The notes beneath the pieces are model-generated. The model was not told where the DNA came from and made no database searches. It was given only the letters and a program-made list of their open reading frames with translations. Positions 52,703 through 62,625 of a stretch of 64,000 nt of DNA are shown piece after piece. Origin of the DNA: Rhizobium leguminosarum (GTDB lineage: Bacteria; Pseudomonadota; Alphaproteobacteria; Rhizobiales; Rhizobiaceae); assembly GCF_002953715.1 (NCBI RefSeq), contig NZ_CP025012.1, positions 3,472,001 to 3,536,000 on the forward strand, given 5' to 3'. Both the position numbers and the translations under genes were made by a program. Every line of letters starts with the position of its first letter. Positions within the stretch are counted from its first letter, which is position 1.

Positions 52703-55192
52703 TCACTGGCTCGTCGACACATCCCCGAGCGCCGTCCATTCCTTGATCGCGGTATTGAAGGCGTCCGTTCCCGTACCGCCCTTTTCCATCGTCAGCAGCG
52801 CACGGCGGCCGTTGCGGTAGGTGATCGGAATGTCGATCCAGTTGCGGGTCGACATCAGGTCGAGGTTCGCCTTGCGCGCATCAGGATAGTCATTGAGCGC
52901 GATCATATGGAAATCGTCGGTGATCTTCGCCGGAACCGCAATCAGCGCATCGCCGCGGTCCTGCTCCGTACGTTTCATCGAGATGCGCTGGACGCTGTCG
53001 ATGCTGCCGCCTTCGAAATTCGGCGGCACCGAGAAGACGATCTCGACAAGATGGCTTGCCGGCAGCGACGGATCGGAATTGCGCTTGAAGGTGACGAGAG
53101 CCGAAAGATTGCGTTCGGGAACGGTGACGTTGCCCTGTACCGTCGCCTCCTGTCGGCCGTCCTGGCCGGCCTCGTGCTGCACGCTCCAGACGACCGATCC
53201 CTCGATCGCCGTCGGCGAGCTCTGGCCGATGCGCTCCTCATAGAGGAACATCTTTTCCGACGAACCGACGGGGGGGGTCTGCTGCGGCGATGCCACCGGG
53301 CCGTTTGGCGTCTGCGTTTCGGCGGGAGCCACATCGCCCTGCGCGCTGGCAGGCGGCGTATCTGCTGCCGCGACATTTTGTTCGGCGACCGATTTTCCTT
53401 CCGCAGTCGGTGTTCCCGGCACAGTCGCCGGTCCACTGTCGACCTCGGTCCCATCGGTCAGCAGCCGTTGGGTGAATTTCGAATTGGCCGCAGCGCCGTC
53501 ATTGTTCATTGACGCTACCTGCGGGTTCGGCTGCGCCGGCGTCGCTGGGGTATTCTGCGCTCCTGGTGTGGTCGGCTGGGCTGGCGTCACCGAGCCCGGC
53601 TGGGCAGGCGTCGCCGAGCCAGCCGGCGGTGTTGCCGCCTCGTTCCTGGTCGCCTGCGACGGTGCCGAGCTGACGAGCCCGTCGACCATCGCCACCAGCG
53701 CCTCTCTGTTCATCCAGCCGGCATAGGCGCCGCCACCGATCAAGATGAGTGCAAAGATGAGCGTGATCACGGTACCGATGCCGAAGCGGCGGCGCTTCGG
53801 CTCCATACGGAAACTCTTGCCCTGCAGCTTGGAGGCAACGATCTGATCGATATCCATCGACGGATTGGCGTCATCGTCATCACCGGCGACCGAGCCGCGG
53901 CGGTCGTAGCCGCGCAGCGCCTTCGCCTCGCGCCAGTTCTCGCTCGGCGCGCCGCTAGCAGGCGCCGGCTTGCCGTTGTGCACTTCCGCGAAGATATCGA
54001 CATCGTCGAAATGCGATGCCACCGGCGCCTTCTTATTGCTGCCGGCCTCGATCGGCGGCAGATCATCGAAGGCGGCAGTCTCCCAGGAGAAACTTTCCTT
54101 GGCGGCCGGCATGACGGCAGCGGGGGCCGCATTTTCGAGGCTCGATATCACCTCTTCGAAGGCGCGCGCCGATGCATCCGCTGTGACCGGCGCCGCCTGC
54201 GAATATTGCCTGAGTTCCTCTTCCGCCCATTCGGTCTCCGCATCCTTGGGCGGCGGAGCCGGCGTTTCGGCAACGGGCTCGGCCCAGACCGGGTCGAAAT
54301 GCGCCGCAGCATCGGCCTGCAACGGCTCCTCGCGGCTGTGCTCGACGAATTCCTGCGGACGATCGAAATCGGCGACCGGCTCCACCAGCCGGTTGGATGC
54401 ATGGTCTATACCGCGGGTGATCGGCTGCAACGGCTCGACGGGCTCGTAAGCCTCCTCGGCCTCCGGCTCCTCGCTATCCACCGCCGCTGGCTCGGCCGCG
54501 ATCTCGTCGGCTTCCAGGGGATGCTGCTGGTCGGCACCGACTTCGTCGGCTTGCTCGCTGTGATGCGCGGCAGGCGGCTCCCAGCCGTCATGTTCGGCCG
54601 ACACGTCTTCGGCAGCGACGTCGCGCGCCTCGCTAGCATGCCATTCCTCGGCCGGCGCTTCCTCCTCATGCGAGGGATGCCAATATGTGTCGGCGGGAGC
54701 GGATGTCTCCGGCGAAACCGCTGTCTCGGCGGCAACAGGGATTTCGGCGGCAACAGGTTCTTCCGCGGAAAGGGGCTCCTCGGCAGCGACCTCTTCCTCA
54801 ACTTCCTCTGGCGCGGCGGCTTCCACGTGATCGGGCTCGTCGGCAGCCTCGGCCGCCCGCGGCTCCGCATAGGCCTCGACAGCCGCCTCCGGCGCAGGCG
54901 CCGGTTCGCTCTCGTCGTGAAGGGTTTGCTCTTCCGCGGATTCCAGCGTGGCGGCGGCGGCCGGCTCATCGAGCGGCAGCGCCTCGGAGTGTTCGCCTTC
55001 CACCTCGCGGATGGCGGCCTCGAGCTTTTCGAGCTGGCGTTGCAGCATGGCTTCCGGCGGACGCGGCTTCATATTCTCGAGCTGCCGCTGCACTGCGCCG
55101 CGGGCACGTTCGTAGACTTTCACCCGCATCTCGGGGGTATTTTCAGCCAAGCCGTCAACGGCCCGCCGAATGACTGCAATAAAATCCGCCAT
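52703..55192 (-). CDS. Large acidic single-pass membrane protein, unknown function
   Basis: 829 aa. Residues 1-70 are helical (MADFIAVIRRAVDGLAENTPEMRVKVYERARGAVQRQLE). About 380 residues of low-complexity Ala/Glu/Pro sequence follow. A single transmembrane helix lies near 467-492 (GIGTVITLIFALILIGGG) after the basic KRRR. A Pro/Ala/Thr-rich linker and a folded C-terminal domain (KMFLYEERIGQSSPTAIEGSVVW to NWIDIPITYRNGRRALLTMEKG) complete it. The orientation should put the acidic part in the cytoplasm. It is known only as a rhizobial conserved hypothetical. It is 60 bases downstream of purA on the same strand. A run of eight G (53270-53277) lies in frame. Confidence 0.85.
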   Translation of the reverse strand: MADFIAVIRRAVDGLAENTPEMRVKVYERARGAVQRQLENMKPRPPEAMLQRQLEKLEAAIREVEGEHSEALPLDEPAAAATLESAEEQTLHDESEPAPAPEAAVEAYAEPRAAEAADEPDHVEAAAPEEVEEEVAAEEPLSAEEPVAAEIPVAAETAVSPETSAPADTYWHPSHEEEAPAEEWHASEARDVAAEDVSAEHDGWEPPAAHHSEQADEVGADQQHPLEADEIAAEPAAVDSEEPEAEEAYEPVEPLQPITRGIDHASNRLVEPVADFDRPQEFVEHSREEPLQADAAAHFDPVWAEPVAETPAPPPKDAETEWAEEELRQYSQAAPVTADASARAFEEVISSLENAAPAAVMPAAKESFSWETAAFDDLPPIEAGSNKKAPVASHFDDVDIFAEVHNGKPAPASGAPSENWREAKALRGYDRRGSVAGDDDDANPSMDIDQIVASKLQGKSFRMEPKRRRFGIGTVITLIFALILIGGGAYAGWMNREALVAMVDGLVSSAPSQATRNEAATPPAGSATPAQPGSVTPAQPTTPGAQNTPATPAQPNPQVASMNNDGAAANSKFTQRLLTDGTEVDSGPATVPGTPTAEGKSVAEQNVAAADTPPASAQGDVAPAETQTPNGPVASPQQTPPVGSSEKMFLYEERIGQSSPTAIEGSVVWSVQHEAGQDGRQEATVQGNVTVPERNLSALVTFKRNSDPSLPASHLVEIVFSVPPNFEGGSIDSVQRISMKRTEQDRGDALIAVPAKITDDFHMIALNDYPDARKANLDLMSTRNWIDIPITYRNGRRALLTMEKGGTGTDAFNTAIKEWTALGDVSTSQ

Positions 55193-55252
55193 CAGTACTT
55201 TCTCAAGAAGTCCGGTACCCTACCGAACCATCCTCCACAGTGACCCGTGAGC

Positions 55253-56551
55253 TTAATCCTCAAACGGATCGGTCACAAGTATCGTATCATCCCGCTCCGG
55301 GCTGGTGGACAGGAGCGCGACAGGCGCGCCGATCAGCTCTTCGACCTGGCGAACATATTTGATCGCCTGTGCCGGCAGATCCGCCCAACTGCGGGCGCCG
55401 ACGGTCGATTCCTTCCAGCCTTCCAGCGTGATGTAGATCGGTTCGACCCTAGCTTGCGCTCCCTGGCTTGCCGGAAGATGATCAATCTGTTCGCCGTCGA
55501 GCATATAGCCAACGCAGATCTTCAATTCCTCGAGACCGTCGAGCACGTCGAGCTTGGTGAGCGCGATGCCCGTGATGCCATTGGTGGCAATCGATTGGCG
55601 CACGAGTGCGGCGTCGAACCAGCCGCAGCGCCGCTTGCGTCCGGTCACCACGCCGAACTCATGACCTTTTTCGCCAAGGAACTCACCGATCGCGTCCTTC
55701 AGCTCGGTCGGGAACGGGCCCTCGCCGACGCGCGTCGTATAGGCCTTGGTGATGCCGAGGATATAACCGAGCGAGCCGGGTCCCATGCCGGAACCGGCCG
55801 CGGCCTGACCAGCCACCGTGTTCGATGAGGTGACGAAGGGATAGGTGCCGTGATCGATGTCGAGCAGGCTGCCCTGCGCGCCTTCAAAGAGGATGCGGGA
55901 GCCCTTGCGGCGCTCCTTGTCGAGGAAAAGCCAGACCGTATCACGAAAGGGCAGTACCCGATCGGCGATCGAGGTCAGTTCGTCCATGATCGCCTGGTGG
56001 CTGACTTCGGCGACACCGAGGCCGCGGCGAAGCGCATTGTGATGCGTCAGAATACGGTCGACCTTGCCCGAAAGACTATCGAGATCGGCAAGATCCATGA
56101 CGCGGATGGCGCGGCGGCCGACCTTGTCTTCATAGGCCGGGCCGATGCCGCGGCGCGTCGTGCCGATCTTGGTGCCGCTGTTCGACGCTGCATCCTCGCG
56201 CATCGCGTCTAGCTCGCGGTGCAGCGACAGGATGAGCGTCGCGTTGTCGGCGATACGCAGATTGTCGGGCGTGATCGTCACACCCTGACCGGCGAGCTTT
56301 TCGATCTCGGCGATCAGCGCATGCGGATCGACGACGACGCCGTTGCCGATCACCGCCATCTTGCCGGGGCGCACGACGCCAGACGGCAGCAGCGAGAGCT
56401 TGTAGCTGGTGCCGTCGATGACGAGCGTATGGCCGGCATTGTGTCCGCCCTGAAAGCGCACGACAATATCTGCACGCTCCGAAAGCCAGTCGACAATCTT
56501 GCCCTTGCCTTCGTCACCCCATTGCGAACCGACCACGACTACGTTCGTCAT
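55253..56551 (-). CDS. purA: Adenylosuccinate synthetase PurA
   Basis: 432 aa, the standard length. [42 protein letters not shown] carries the GDEGKGK loop (catalytic Asp) and the conserved His. [25 protein letters not shown] and the GTP-binding end ([33 protein letters not shown]) are complete. It forms adenylosuccinate from IMP, aspartate and GTP in AMP synthesis. It is divergent from the EamA gene, with 190 bases of promoter DNA. Confidence 0.97.
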   Translation of the reverse strand: MTNVVVVGSQWGDEGKGKIVDWLSERADIVVRFQGGHNAGHTLVIDGTSYKLSLLPSGVVRPGKMAVIGNGVVVDPHALIAEIEKLAGQGVTITPDNLRIADNATLILSLHRELDAMREDAASNSGTKIGTTRRGIGPAYEDKVGRRAIRVMDLADLDSLSGKVDRILTHHNALRRGLGVAEVSHQAIMDELTSIADRVLPFRDTVWLFLDKERRKGSRILFEGAQGSLLDIDHGTYPFVTSSNTVAGQAAAGSGMGPGSLGYILGITKAYTTRVGEGPFPTELKDAIGEFLGEKGHEFGVVTGRKRRCGWFDAALVRQSIATNGITGIALTKLDVLDGLEELKICVGYMLDGEQIDHLPASQGAQARVEPIYITLEGWKESTVGARSWADLPAQAIKYVRQVEELIGAPVALLSTSPERDDTILVTDPFED

Positions 56552-56742
56552 CCAACTCTTCCTGTTACCGGCGCGGAACCGCGCACCTGCTCAAACCCGC
56601 GCATCTATAAAGCTTTGTTTTTTGGAAAGCGACCCTGTTGTCACAGTAGATTGGGCTTTTTACGTGACAAATCAGCAGCCGACAGGCTATTTCCCCCCAT
56701 AAAACGCCGCACGGCGATCGCGGAAAGACGGGAAGAACGCTC

Positions 56743-57660
56743 TTGCAAGCCACGGCCTATATCTGCCTCGTTATCGCCACCCTTTGCTGGGGCGGCAACT
56801 CCGTCGCCGGCAAACTCGCGCTCGGGCATATCAGCCCGATGATGCTGACCTTCCTGCGCTGGTTCCTCGCCGTGGCGGTGATCGCTGTGATTTCAGTACC
56901 GCAATTGCGGAAGGACTGGCCGGTGGTCAGGAAGAACCTGCCGCTGCTCCTCTTCTACGGCGTCATCGGCTACACCCTTTTCAACGCCATGCTTTACTCG
57001 GCCGTGCAATATACGACGGCGATCAACGTCGCCATCGAGCAGGCCGGCATCCCGATGCTGATCTTCCTGCTGAATTTCATGTTCTTCCGTACCGGCATCT
57101 CGCTGGCGCAATGTCTCGGCTTCGGCATGACGCTGATCGGCGTCGCTTTGACCGCGGCGCATGGTGACCTCTCGACGCTGCTGCAACTGGGCCTCAACCG
57201 TGGCGACGGGCTGATGCTGATCGCCATTGCCGCTTATTCGGTCTACACGATCTTCCTGCGCTGGAAGCCGCCGCTCGACTGGCGCACGCTGATGGCGATC
57301 CCGGCGCTCGGAGCCATGCTGACCTCGCTGCCGCTGCTCCTTTGGGAGGCCGGCCGGGGTGCCGCGCAGTGGCCGGACCAGGCCGGCTGGGTCATCACTC
57401 TCTACACGGCGATCTTCCCCTCGCTGGTCGCACAGATCCTCTATATCAAGGGCGTCGTCGCAATCGGCGCCAACCGGGCCGGCCTCTTCATCAATCTCGT
57501 GCCGGTGTTCGGAACGCTGCTCTCCGTCGCGCTGATCGGCGAGCAGCTGCAGTCCTTCCATGTGATCGCGCTGGTGCTGACCTTGGGCGGCATCGCGATC
57601 GCTGAAAGGGGCCGCCCGAAAGCTTCGGCACAGACCGTACCCGCCTCACCCGTGGATTAG
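56743..57660 (+). CDS. EamA/DMT-family transporter
   Basis: 305 aa with ten hydrophobic helices in two EamA halves (AYICLVIATLCWGGNSVAGKLALGHISPMMLTFLRWFLAV and GVVAIGANRAGLFINLVPVFGTLLSVALIGEQLQ). It probably exports a metabolite or amino acid; the substrate is unknown. It starts from TTG with GGGAAG upstream. It ends 3 bases before the stop of the convergent GNAT gene. Confidence 0.9.
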   Translation: MQATAYICLVIATLCWGGNSVAGKLALGHISPMMLTFLRWFLAVAVIAVISVPQLRKDWPVVRKNLPLLLFYGVIGYTLFNAMLYSAVQYTTAINVAIEQAGIPMLIFLLNFMFFRTGISLAQCLGFGMTLIGVALTAAHGDLSTLLQLGLNRGDGLMLIAIAAYSVYTIFLRWKPPLDWRTLMAIPALGAMLTSLPLLLWEAGRGAAQWPDQAGWVITLYTAIFPSLVAQILYIKGVVAIGANRAGLFINLVPVFGTLLSVALIGEQLQSFHVIALVLTLGGIAIAERGRPKASAQTVPASPVD

Positions 57661-57663
57661 AGC

Positions 57664-58512
57664 CTAACCGAGTTCCAACGTTGTCACGCCGAAGACGTGC
57701 TTCAGCGGGATGGCCGGCGCCGGCCCGCGATACATGCGCGTCGTCTCGAACACCGGTTGAAGGCCGAGGCCTTCGGCAAGCGCGACTGCCTCGTGGTTCG
57801 CCGTGGGAATATCGATGAAGACCGCGGCCCCCTTCGCCTCCGGGATCAATTCGGCAAGCAACGCTGCGGCGCTATCGGCGTCATTGGCAAAGAGCGGGCC
57901 GATCTTGTAGCCCTCGTAGCAGCGGCGGATCGTGCCGTAACCGCGAATCTTGCCGCTCTTGCGCACCACCGCCGAACGACGGCCCTTGCGACTAGTGCAC
58001 CAGGCGGTGACGAAGGCATCCCGCGGCTGCGGAAAGATCGCCGAATCATAACGCTGCAGGCCTTCGAGGCGTGAATCCAGCACCGGCTGCGCGACAAGCG
58101 TCGAGACAGGCAAGGAGCTGGCGACCCCGCCGTAGCGAATGGTGGGATAGGCGGGTTCGAAGCCGGCCTTGCGGTAATTTTCCTGCTGTGCGTCGACGCC
58201 GTCGAGACCGATCGTGCGGTCTCCCGCGCTGGCGATGCCCGCCTCCCAGATCGCCTTGCCGTAACCCTTGCCGCGGAAATCGGGATGGACGATGTAGAGG
58301 CCCAGGAAGGCGAAACTCTCGCCATATTTGACGACCGAGATCGAGCCGACGGGAACTTCACCGATCGAGCCGACGAAAAATCCTGACGGATCGGCCTCGA
58401 GGAACGCAAGCGAATCGTCAAGGCCCGGGTTCCAGCCCTCCTGACGCGCCCATTCGAGCACGAGTTCCAGTTCGCCGGGCCGCATCGAACGAACGGCAAA
58501 TTCCGAATTCAT
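57664..58512 (-). CDS. Two-domain GNAT acetyltransferase (YitH-like)
   Basis: 282 aa. The N-terminal GNAT domain has FLGLYIVHPDFRGKGYGKAIWEAGI, with the acetyl-CoA loop RGKGYG. The C-terminal half (SRKGRRSAVVRKSGKIRGYGTIRRCYEGYKIGPLFANDADSAAALL) is a second GNAT-like domain as in the Acetyltransf_18 family. The substrate is unknown. It is convergent with the EamA gene. Confidence 0.88.
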   Translation of the reverse strand: MNSEFAVRSMRPGELELVLEWARQEGWNPGLDDSLAFLEADPSGFFVGSIGEVPVGSISVVKYGESFAFLGLYIVHPDFRGKGYGKAIWEAGIASAGDRTIGLDGVDAQQENYRKAGFEPAYPTIRYGGVASSLPVSTLVAQPVLDSRLEGLQRYDSAIFPQPRDAFVTAWCTSRKGRRSAVVRKSGKIRGYGTIRRCYEGYKIGPLFANDADSAAALLAELIPEAKGAAVFIDIPTANHEAVALAEGLGLQPVFETTRMYRGPAPAIPLKHVFGVTTLELG

Positions 58513-58893
58513 GCGACTTTCCTAGATTGAATGTCCCGCAAGTCCATCCCGGCAATGGCTAAGCAATTGTCAGGTCCCAGTTCCCCGATTGCACCTGCGA
58601 ATGATGGAGAGCCGCGCTCATGGACTTGACGACGCGTATAATCATTTTTTCGATGCAATGCAGAAAGCTACGTTTCCGGATTACCATGAAACAATGCCGT
58701 TGCAAGCTCAAGAAAATTACTTGCGCGCCAATTATCTTCCTGCCGATGCAAATAAAACGCCGCGCCGAAAAGATACCGCCTGCCAAATTGAAACGCGAGG
58801 AAAGCACTTCGGCCGAAATCACTTCCGCGACGCGGCAAAGGCGCTGTTGAAACCGGCGCGACAACAGTCGCTCGCGGACGGATCACCGGCCGT
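58513..58893. other. AT-richer intergenic region with only weak open frames
   Basis: A 130-codon plus-strand frame (58589-58981) and shorter frames in other phases exist, but each runs into the 3' end of the GGDEF-EAL gene or lacks a ribosome site and coding bias. No repeat module or terminator was recognised. I annotate no gene. Confidence 0.4.
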
Positions 58894-60684
58894 TCAGCCG
58901 CCCATCGCGGTCTTCTGCTTTTCGCTCCCGCTCGTCATCGATGAGAAAAGACGGTCTGTCTCCGCCGCCGGTGCGGGATAGCCGAACGCATAACCCTGCA
59001 GGCCGTCGCAGCCGAGCTGCGCCAGCACGACGGCATGCGCTTCGGTCTCGATGCCCTCGGCGATCACCTCGACATCGAGCGCCTTGGCGATTTCCACGAT
59101 CGAACCCACCACGCGCCGCTGCTCGGCCGAGCTGACGACCTCGGTGACGAGCTGCCGGTCGATCTTCAACCGCTTCGGCCGCAGCTTGACGAGACCGATG
59201 AGCGAGGCATGGCCCGATCCGAAGTCGTCGATCTCGATGTCGATGCCCATCTGTTTGATATCGCCGATATGATCGAGCAGTTTTTCGTCGCTGTCGTCGA
59301 GGAAAATCGTCTCGACCAGTTCGAAGACGATCACGCCGGGCGGGATGTCGAGTTTCCTCAGCTTGTCGAGCAACGCCGGATCGGCAAGCCGCGAGGCGGA
59401 AATATTGACAGCGATGCGCGGAACGGCCAGGCCGCGCAACAGCCAGAATAGCCGGTCCTCGAGAACGCTTTTGAGGATCGCCGCGTCGATCTCCGCCGCA
59501 AGTCCGTGCTCGTCGGCAATCTTCAGGAATACCCCTGGGGCCAGCACGCCCTTCTCGGGATGTTTCCAGCGCGCCAGCGCCTCGAAGCCGATGACCTCCC
59601 GCGTCCGGGCGTCGAACTGCACCTGATAATAGGGAAGGATCTCGCCGCGCTCCAGCCCGAGCTTCAGCTCTTCGGCGAGGCGACGCTTGGAGCGCAGATC
59701 CTCCTGCAATTGCCGCGTGAAGAATTCGACGCGGTTCCGTCCGAGCTTCTTGGCCTGGTAGAGCGCCAGGTCGGATTCGGCCAACAGGTTGCGCGCCCGC
59801 CGATCGCCGCTCCAGGAAACGCCGATCGAGGCGCCGGATTGCAGCATCTCCTGGCCGAAGCGGATCTTCTTCCGCAGCCGGCGCTGGACATCCTCGGTGA
59901 TCAGCTTCAGCTCAGCGAGATCGGTGAAATTGACCAGTACGATGACGAATTCATCACCGCCGACGCGGGCGACCATGCCATTTGCAGGAATGGCAGCGGT
60001 GATGCGAAGGGCTGCGGCCCTGAGCACGGCGTCGCCTGCCGCATGACCGTGGCTGTCGTTGATCTGCTTGAACTGGTCGAGGTCAAGATGCAGCACCGCG
60101 AGCGTCGCGATGCTCTTGTCGGCCGGCAGCTCCGAAAGCCGCTTGTCGAGAAGGCGCCGGTTCGGCAAGCCGGTGAGATAGTCGTGATCGGCGACATGCT
60201 CGATGCGGGCATTGCTTTCCTCCAGCGCCAGCGCCCTCGCCTCGGCCACCACCTTCTGCCGCGCCAACTCCGCGTTGAGCTTTACGTCGGCAGTCACATC
60301 CCATTCGGCGCCGATGAAGGAGGGCAGCCCCTCCCCATCGACATAGAAATGCGCGCGCGAGCGCAAATGGCGGATTTCACCGCTCGGCAGCACGATGCGG
60401 AATTGTGAGTTATAGGCGCCGCGCGTCGCGATCGCCTGTTCGAAGTCGCGTTCGGCCCGCTCGCGATCATCGGGATGGATGGCATTCGACCAAAGCGATG
60501 CCGGCACCAGACGACAGGTCTCGCCGGTCTCGTAGAGACGATGCATCTGCGCATCCCACAAGATCCCGTCCTGCTCGATGCTGTGCTCCCAGACACCGAT
60601 CTGGGATGCATCGAGAGCGAGTTCGAGCCGACGCAGAAGATCCTGAAACTCTCGTTCGGATCGTGTGGCTTTGTTCTCTGGCAA
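58894..60684 (-). CDS. PAS-GGDEF-EAL protein (c-di-GMP turnover)
   Basis: 596 aa. A PAS_3-type sensor (residues ~15-135, FRIVLPSGEIRHLRSRAHFYVDGEG) is followed by a GGDEF domain with an intact VGGDEF at 242-246 but no RxxD inhibitory site. The EAL domain has GFEALARW (E368), DDFGSGHASL and AEGIETEAH, the metal and catalytic set, so phosphodiesterase activity is likely. There is no membrane segment. It starts at a TTG with GGGACC upstream. It could be bifunctional, with the PAS choosing the direction; that is inference. Confidence 0.92.
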   Translation of the reverse strand: MPENKATRSEREFQDLLRRLELALDASQIGVWEHSIEQDGILWDAQMHRLYETGETCRLVPASLWSNAIHPDDRERAERDFEQAIATRGAYNSQFRIVLPSGEIRHLRSRAHFYVDGEGLPSFIGAEWDVTADVKLNAELARQKVVAEARALALEESNARIEHVADHDYLTGLPNRRLLDKRLSELPADKSIATLAVLHLDLDQFKQINDSHGHAAGDAVLRAAALRITAAIPANGMVARVGGDEFVIVLVNFTDLAELKLITEDVQRRLRKKIRFGQEMLQSGASIGVSWSGDRRARNLLAESDLALYQAKKLGRNRVEFFTRQLQEDLRSKRRLAEELKLGLERGEILPYYQVQFDARTREVIGFEALARWKHPEKGVLAPGVFLKIADEHGLAAEIDAAILKSVLEDRLFWLLRGLAVPRIAVNISASRLADPALLDKLRKLDIPPGVIVFELVETIFLDDSDEKLLDHIGDIKQMGIDIEIDDFGSGHASLIGLVKLRPKRLKIDRQLVTEVVSSAEQRRVVGSIVEIAKALDVEVIAEGIETEAHAVVLAQLGCDGLQGYAFGYPAPAAETDRLFSSMTSGSEKQKTAMGG

Positions 60685-60840
60685 CGCGGTCCCAGCCTTA
60701 GAAGCTTGTATAACGGCAATATGGTCTCAAGCCGGCATTAATGAAGCCTTGTCCTAGTGACCGAACTAGTGGCTAGGTGAACTGTTCGTTACGACTTCCC
60801 CTTTTGGATCAAGGGGCTTGCAGTCTTTAGCAACTCAAGA

Positions 60841-62625
60841 TCAGTGATTGTGCCGCGGCGGGTTTTTCGCAATCCGACGAAATTCCGTCGCCCCCTCCAG
60901 CACCGCGCCGTCCGACAATTGCGTCACCGAGCGGCGGTAGATCTGCTGCCACGGCGTCGCATCCGCCGGCACCGGCGGGATGCCGTCGCCCTTGCGCCGT
61001 TCGATCTCGGCGTCATCGACCAGCATGTCGCAGCGCCCGTGGTTGAAGTCGATGCGGATAATATCCCCGGTACGAAGCCAGGCGAGGCCGCCGCCGGCGG
61101 CACTTTCCGGCGAGGCGTTGAGGATCGAGGGACTGTCGGCCGTGCCCGATTGGCGGCCGTCGCCGATCGTCGGCAGGCTGCGGATGCCGCGCTTCAGGAG
61201 ATGATCCGGCGGCTGCATATTGACGACCTCAGCCGAACCAGGCCAGCCGATCGGCCCGGCGCCGCGGATAACGAGGATGGTGTTCTCGTCGATGCCGAGT
61301 TCGGGATCGTTGATGCGCTTGTGATAGTCCTCGGAACCGTCGAAAACCACCGCTTTGCCCTTGAAGACGCCCTCGTGCCCGGGTTCCTCAAGATAGCGCC
61401 GGCGGAAATCCTCCGAGACCACACTCATCTTCATGATCGCGAAATCGAAGAGATTACCTTTGAGAACGAGGAAGCCCGCCCGCTCCTTCAGCGGCTCAGC
61501 GAACGGCCTGATGACCTCGCGGTCGCGCGCTTCCTTGCCCTGTAGGTTCTCGGCCATCGTCCTGCCAGTCACCGTGCGACAGTTGCCGTCGAGCTTTCCG
61601 GCCTGCAGCAGTTCCCACATGATCGCCGGCGTGCCGCCGGCGCGATGGAAGCGCTCACCGAGATAGGCGCCGGCCGGCTGGACATTGGCCAGCAGCGGGA
61701 TATCGAAACCATGCACCTGCCAATCGTCGGGATGGAGTTCGACGCCGGCGTGCTTCGCCATCGCGGCCAGATGCGGCTGCGCGTTGGTCGAGCCGCCGAT
61801 CGCCGAATTGGTGCGGATCGCATTGAGGAAAGCCTCGCGCGTCAGGATATCCGACGGCTTCAGATCCTCGAATACGATCTCGACGGCGCGCCGCCCGGTG
61901 CGGTAGGCCATCTGGCCGCGTTCGCGGTAAGCGGCCGGAATGGCGCCGCAGCCGGTCAGCGAAAGGCCGAGCGCCTCGGCCAGCGCATTCATCGTCGAAG
62001 CAGTGCCCATCGTATTGCAGTGGCCGACGGAAGGCGCAGAATCGAGCGCCGCCTGAAGAAACTCTTCTCGATCGATCTCGCCTGCCGCATATTTCCGCCG
62101 CATCCGCCAGATCACCGTGCCGGAGCCCGCCAGCTCTCCCTCATGCCAGCCGTCCAGCATCGGCCCGCCGGAGAGCACGATCGCCGGAATATCGACCGTC
62201 GAAGCAGCCATGATCGCCGAAGGCGTGGTCTTGTCGCAGCCGGTGGTCAGCACGACACCGTCGAGCGGATAGCCGTAGAGGATTTCGACGAGGCCGAGAT
62301 AAGCGAGATTGCGGTCAAGTGCGGCCGTCGGGCGCTTGCAGTTCTCGAACATCGGATGCGTCGGAAACTCGATCGGAATGCCGCCGGCATCGCGAATGCC
62401 GTCGCGCACCCGCTTGGCAAGCTCGACATGCACCCTGTTGCAGGGCGTGAGATCGCTGCCGCTCTGGGCAATCCCGATGATCGGCCTGCCGGAGCGCAGC
62501 TCTTCCGGCGTGATGCCGTAATTCATGAAGCGCTCGAGATAGAGCGCTGCCATGTCGATATGATCGGGATTGTCGAACCAGTCCTGCGAACGCAGGCGCC
62601 GCTTCGGCGAATGGCTGTCCGTCAC
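60841..62625 (-). CDS. xylD: IlvD/Edd-family sugar-acid dehydratase, D-xylonate dehydratase-like
   Basis: 594 aa. It opens RFRSQDWFDNP-like and continues HIDMAALYLERFMNYGITPEELRSGRPIIGIAQSGSD, close to the Caulobacter xylonate dehydratase XylD. Fe-S and Mg ligands are in TPCNRVH, LTTGCDKTTPSAIMAA and SVGHCNTMGTASTMNA. It ends PRHNH, as in that enzyme. It removes water from a C5/C6 aldonate to give a 2-keto-3-deoxy acid. Start GTG 62625 overlaps the upstream stop. L-arabonate dehydratase is the main alternative. Confidence 0.85.
   Translation of the reverse strand: MTDSHSPKRRLRSQDWFDNPDHIDMAALYLERFMNYGITPEELRSGRPIIGIAQSGSDLTPCNRVHVELAKRVRDGIRDAGGIPIEFPTHPMFENCKRPTAALDRNLAYLGLVEILYGYPLDGVVLTTGCDKTTPSAIMAASTVDIPAIVLSGGPMLDGWHEGELAGSGTVIWRMRRKYAAGEIDREEFLQAALDSAPSVGHCNTMGTASTMNALAEALGLSLTGCGAIPAAYRERGQMAYRTGRRAVEIVFEDLKPSDILTREAFLNAIRTNSAIGGSTNAQPHLAAMAKHAGVELHPDDWQVHGFDIPLLANVQPAGAYLGERFHRAGGTPAIMWELLQAGKLDGNCRTVTGRTMAENLQGKEARDREVIRPFAEPLKERAGFLVLKGNLFDFAIMKMSVVSEDFRRRYLEEPGHEGVFKGKAVVFDGSEDYHKRINDPELGIDENTILVIRGAGPIGWPGSAEVVNMQPPDHLLKRGIRSLPTIGDGRQSGTADSPSILNASPESAAGGGLAWLRTGDIIRIDFNHGRCDMLVDDAEIERRKGDGIPPVPADATPWQQIYRRSVTQLSDGAVLEGATEFRRIAKNPPRHNH

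Noticed and set aside
53978..55243. 421-codon plus-strand frame opposite the acidic membrane protein
   Set aside because: It is the complement of Glu/Ala/Pro codons, giving artificial Gly/Arg/Leu-rich peptide with no features of a real protein.
58589..58981. 130-codon plus-strand frame between the GNAT and GGDEF-EAL genes
   Set aside because: It runs into the antisense of the GGDEF-EAL 3' end, lacks a ribosome site and matches nothing recognisable.
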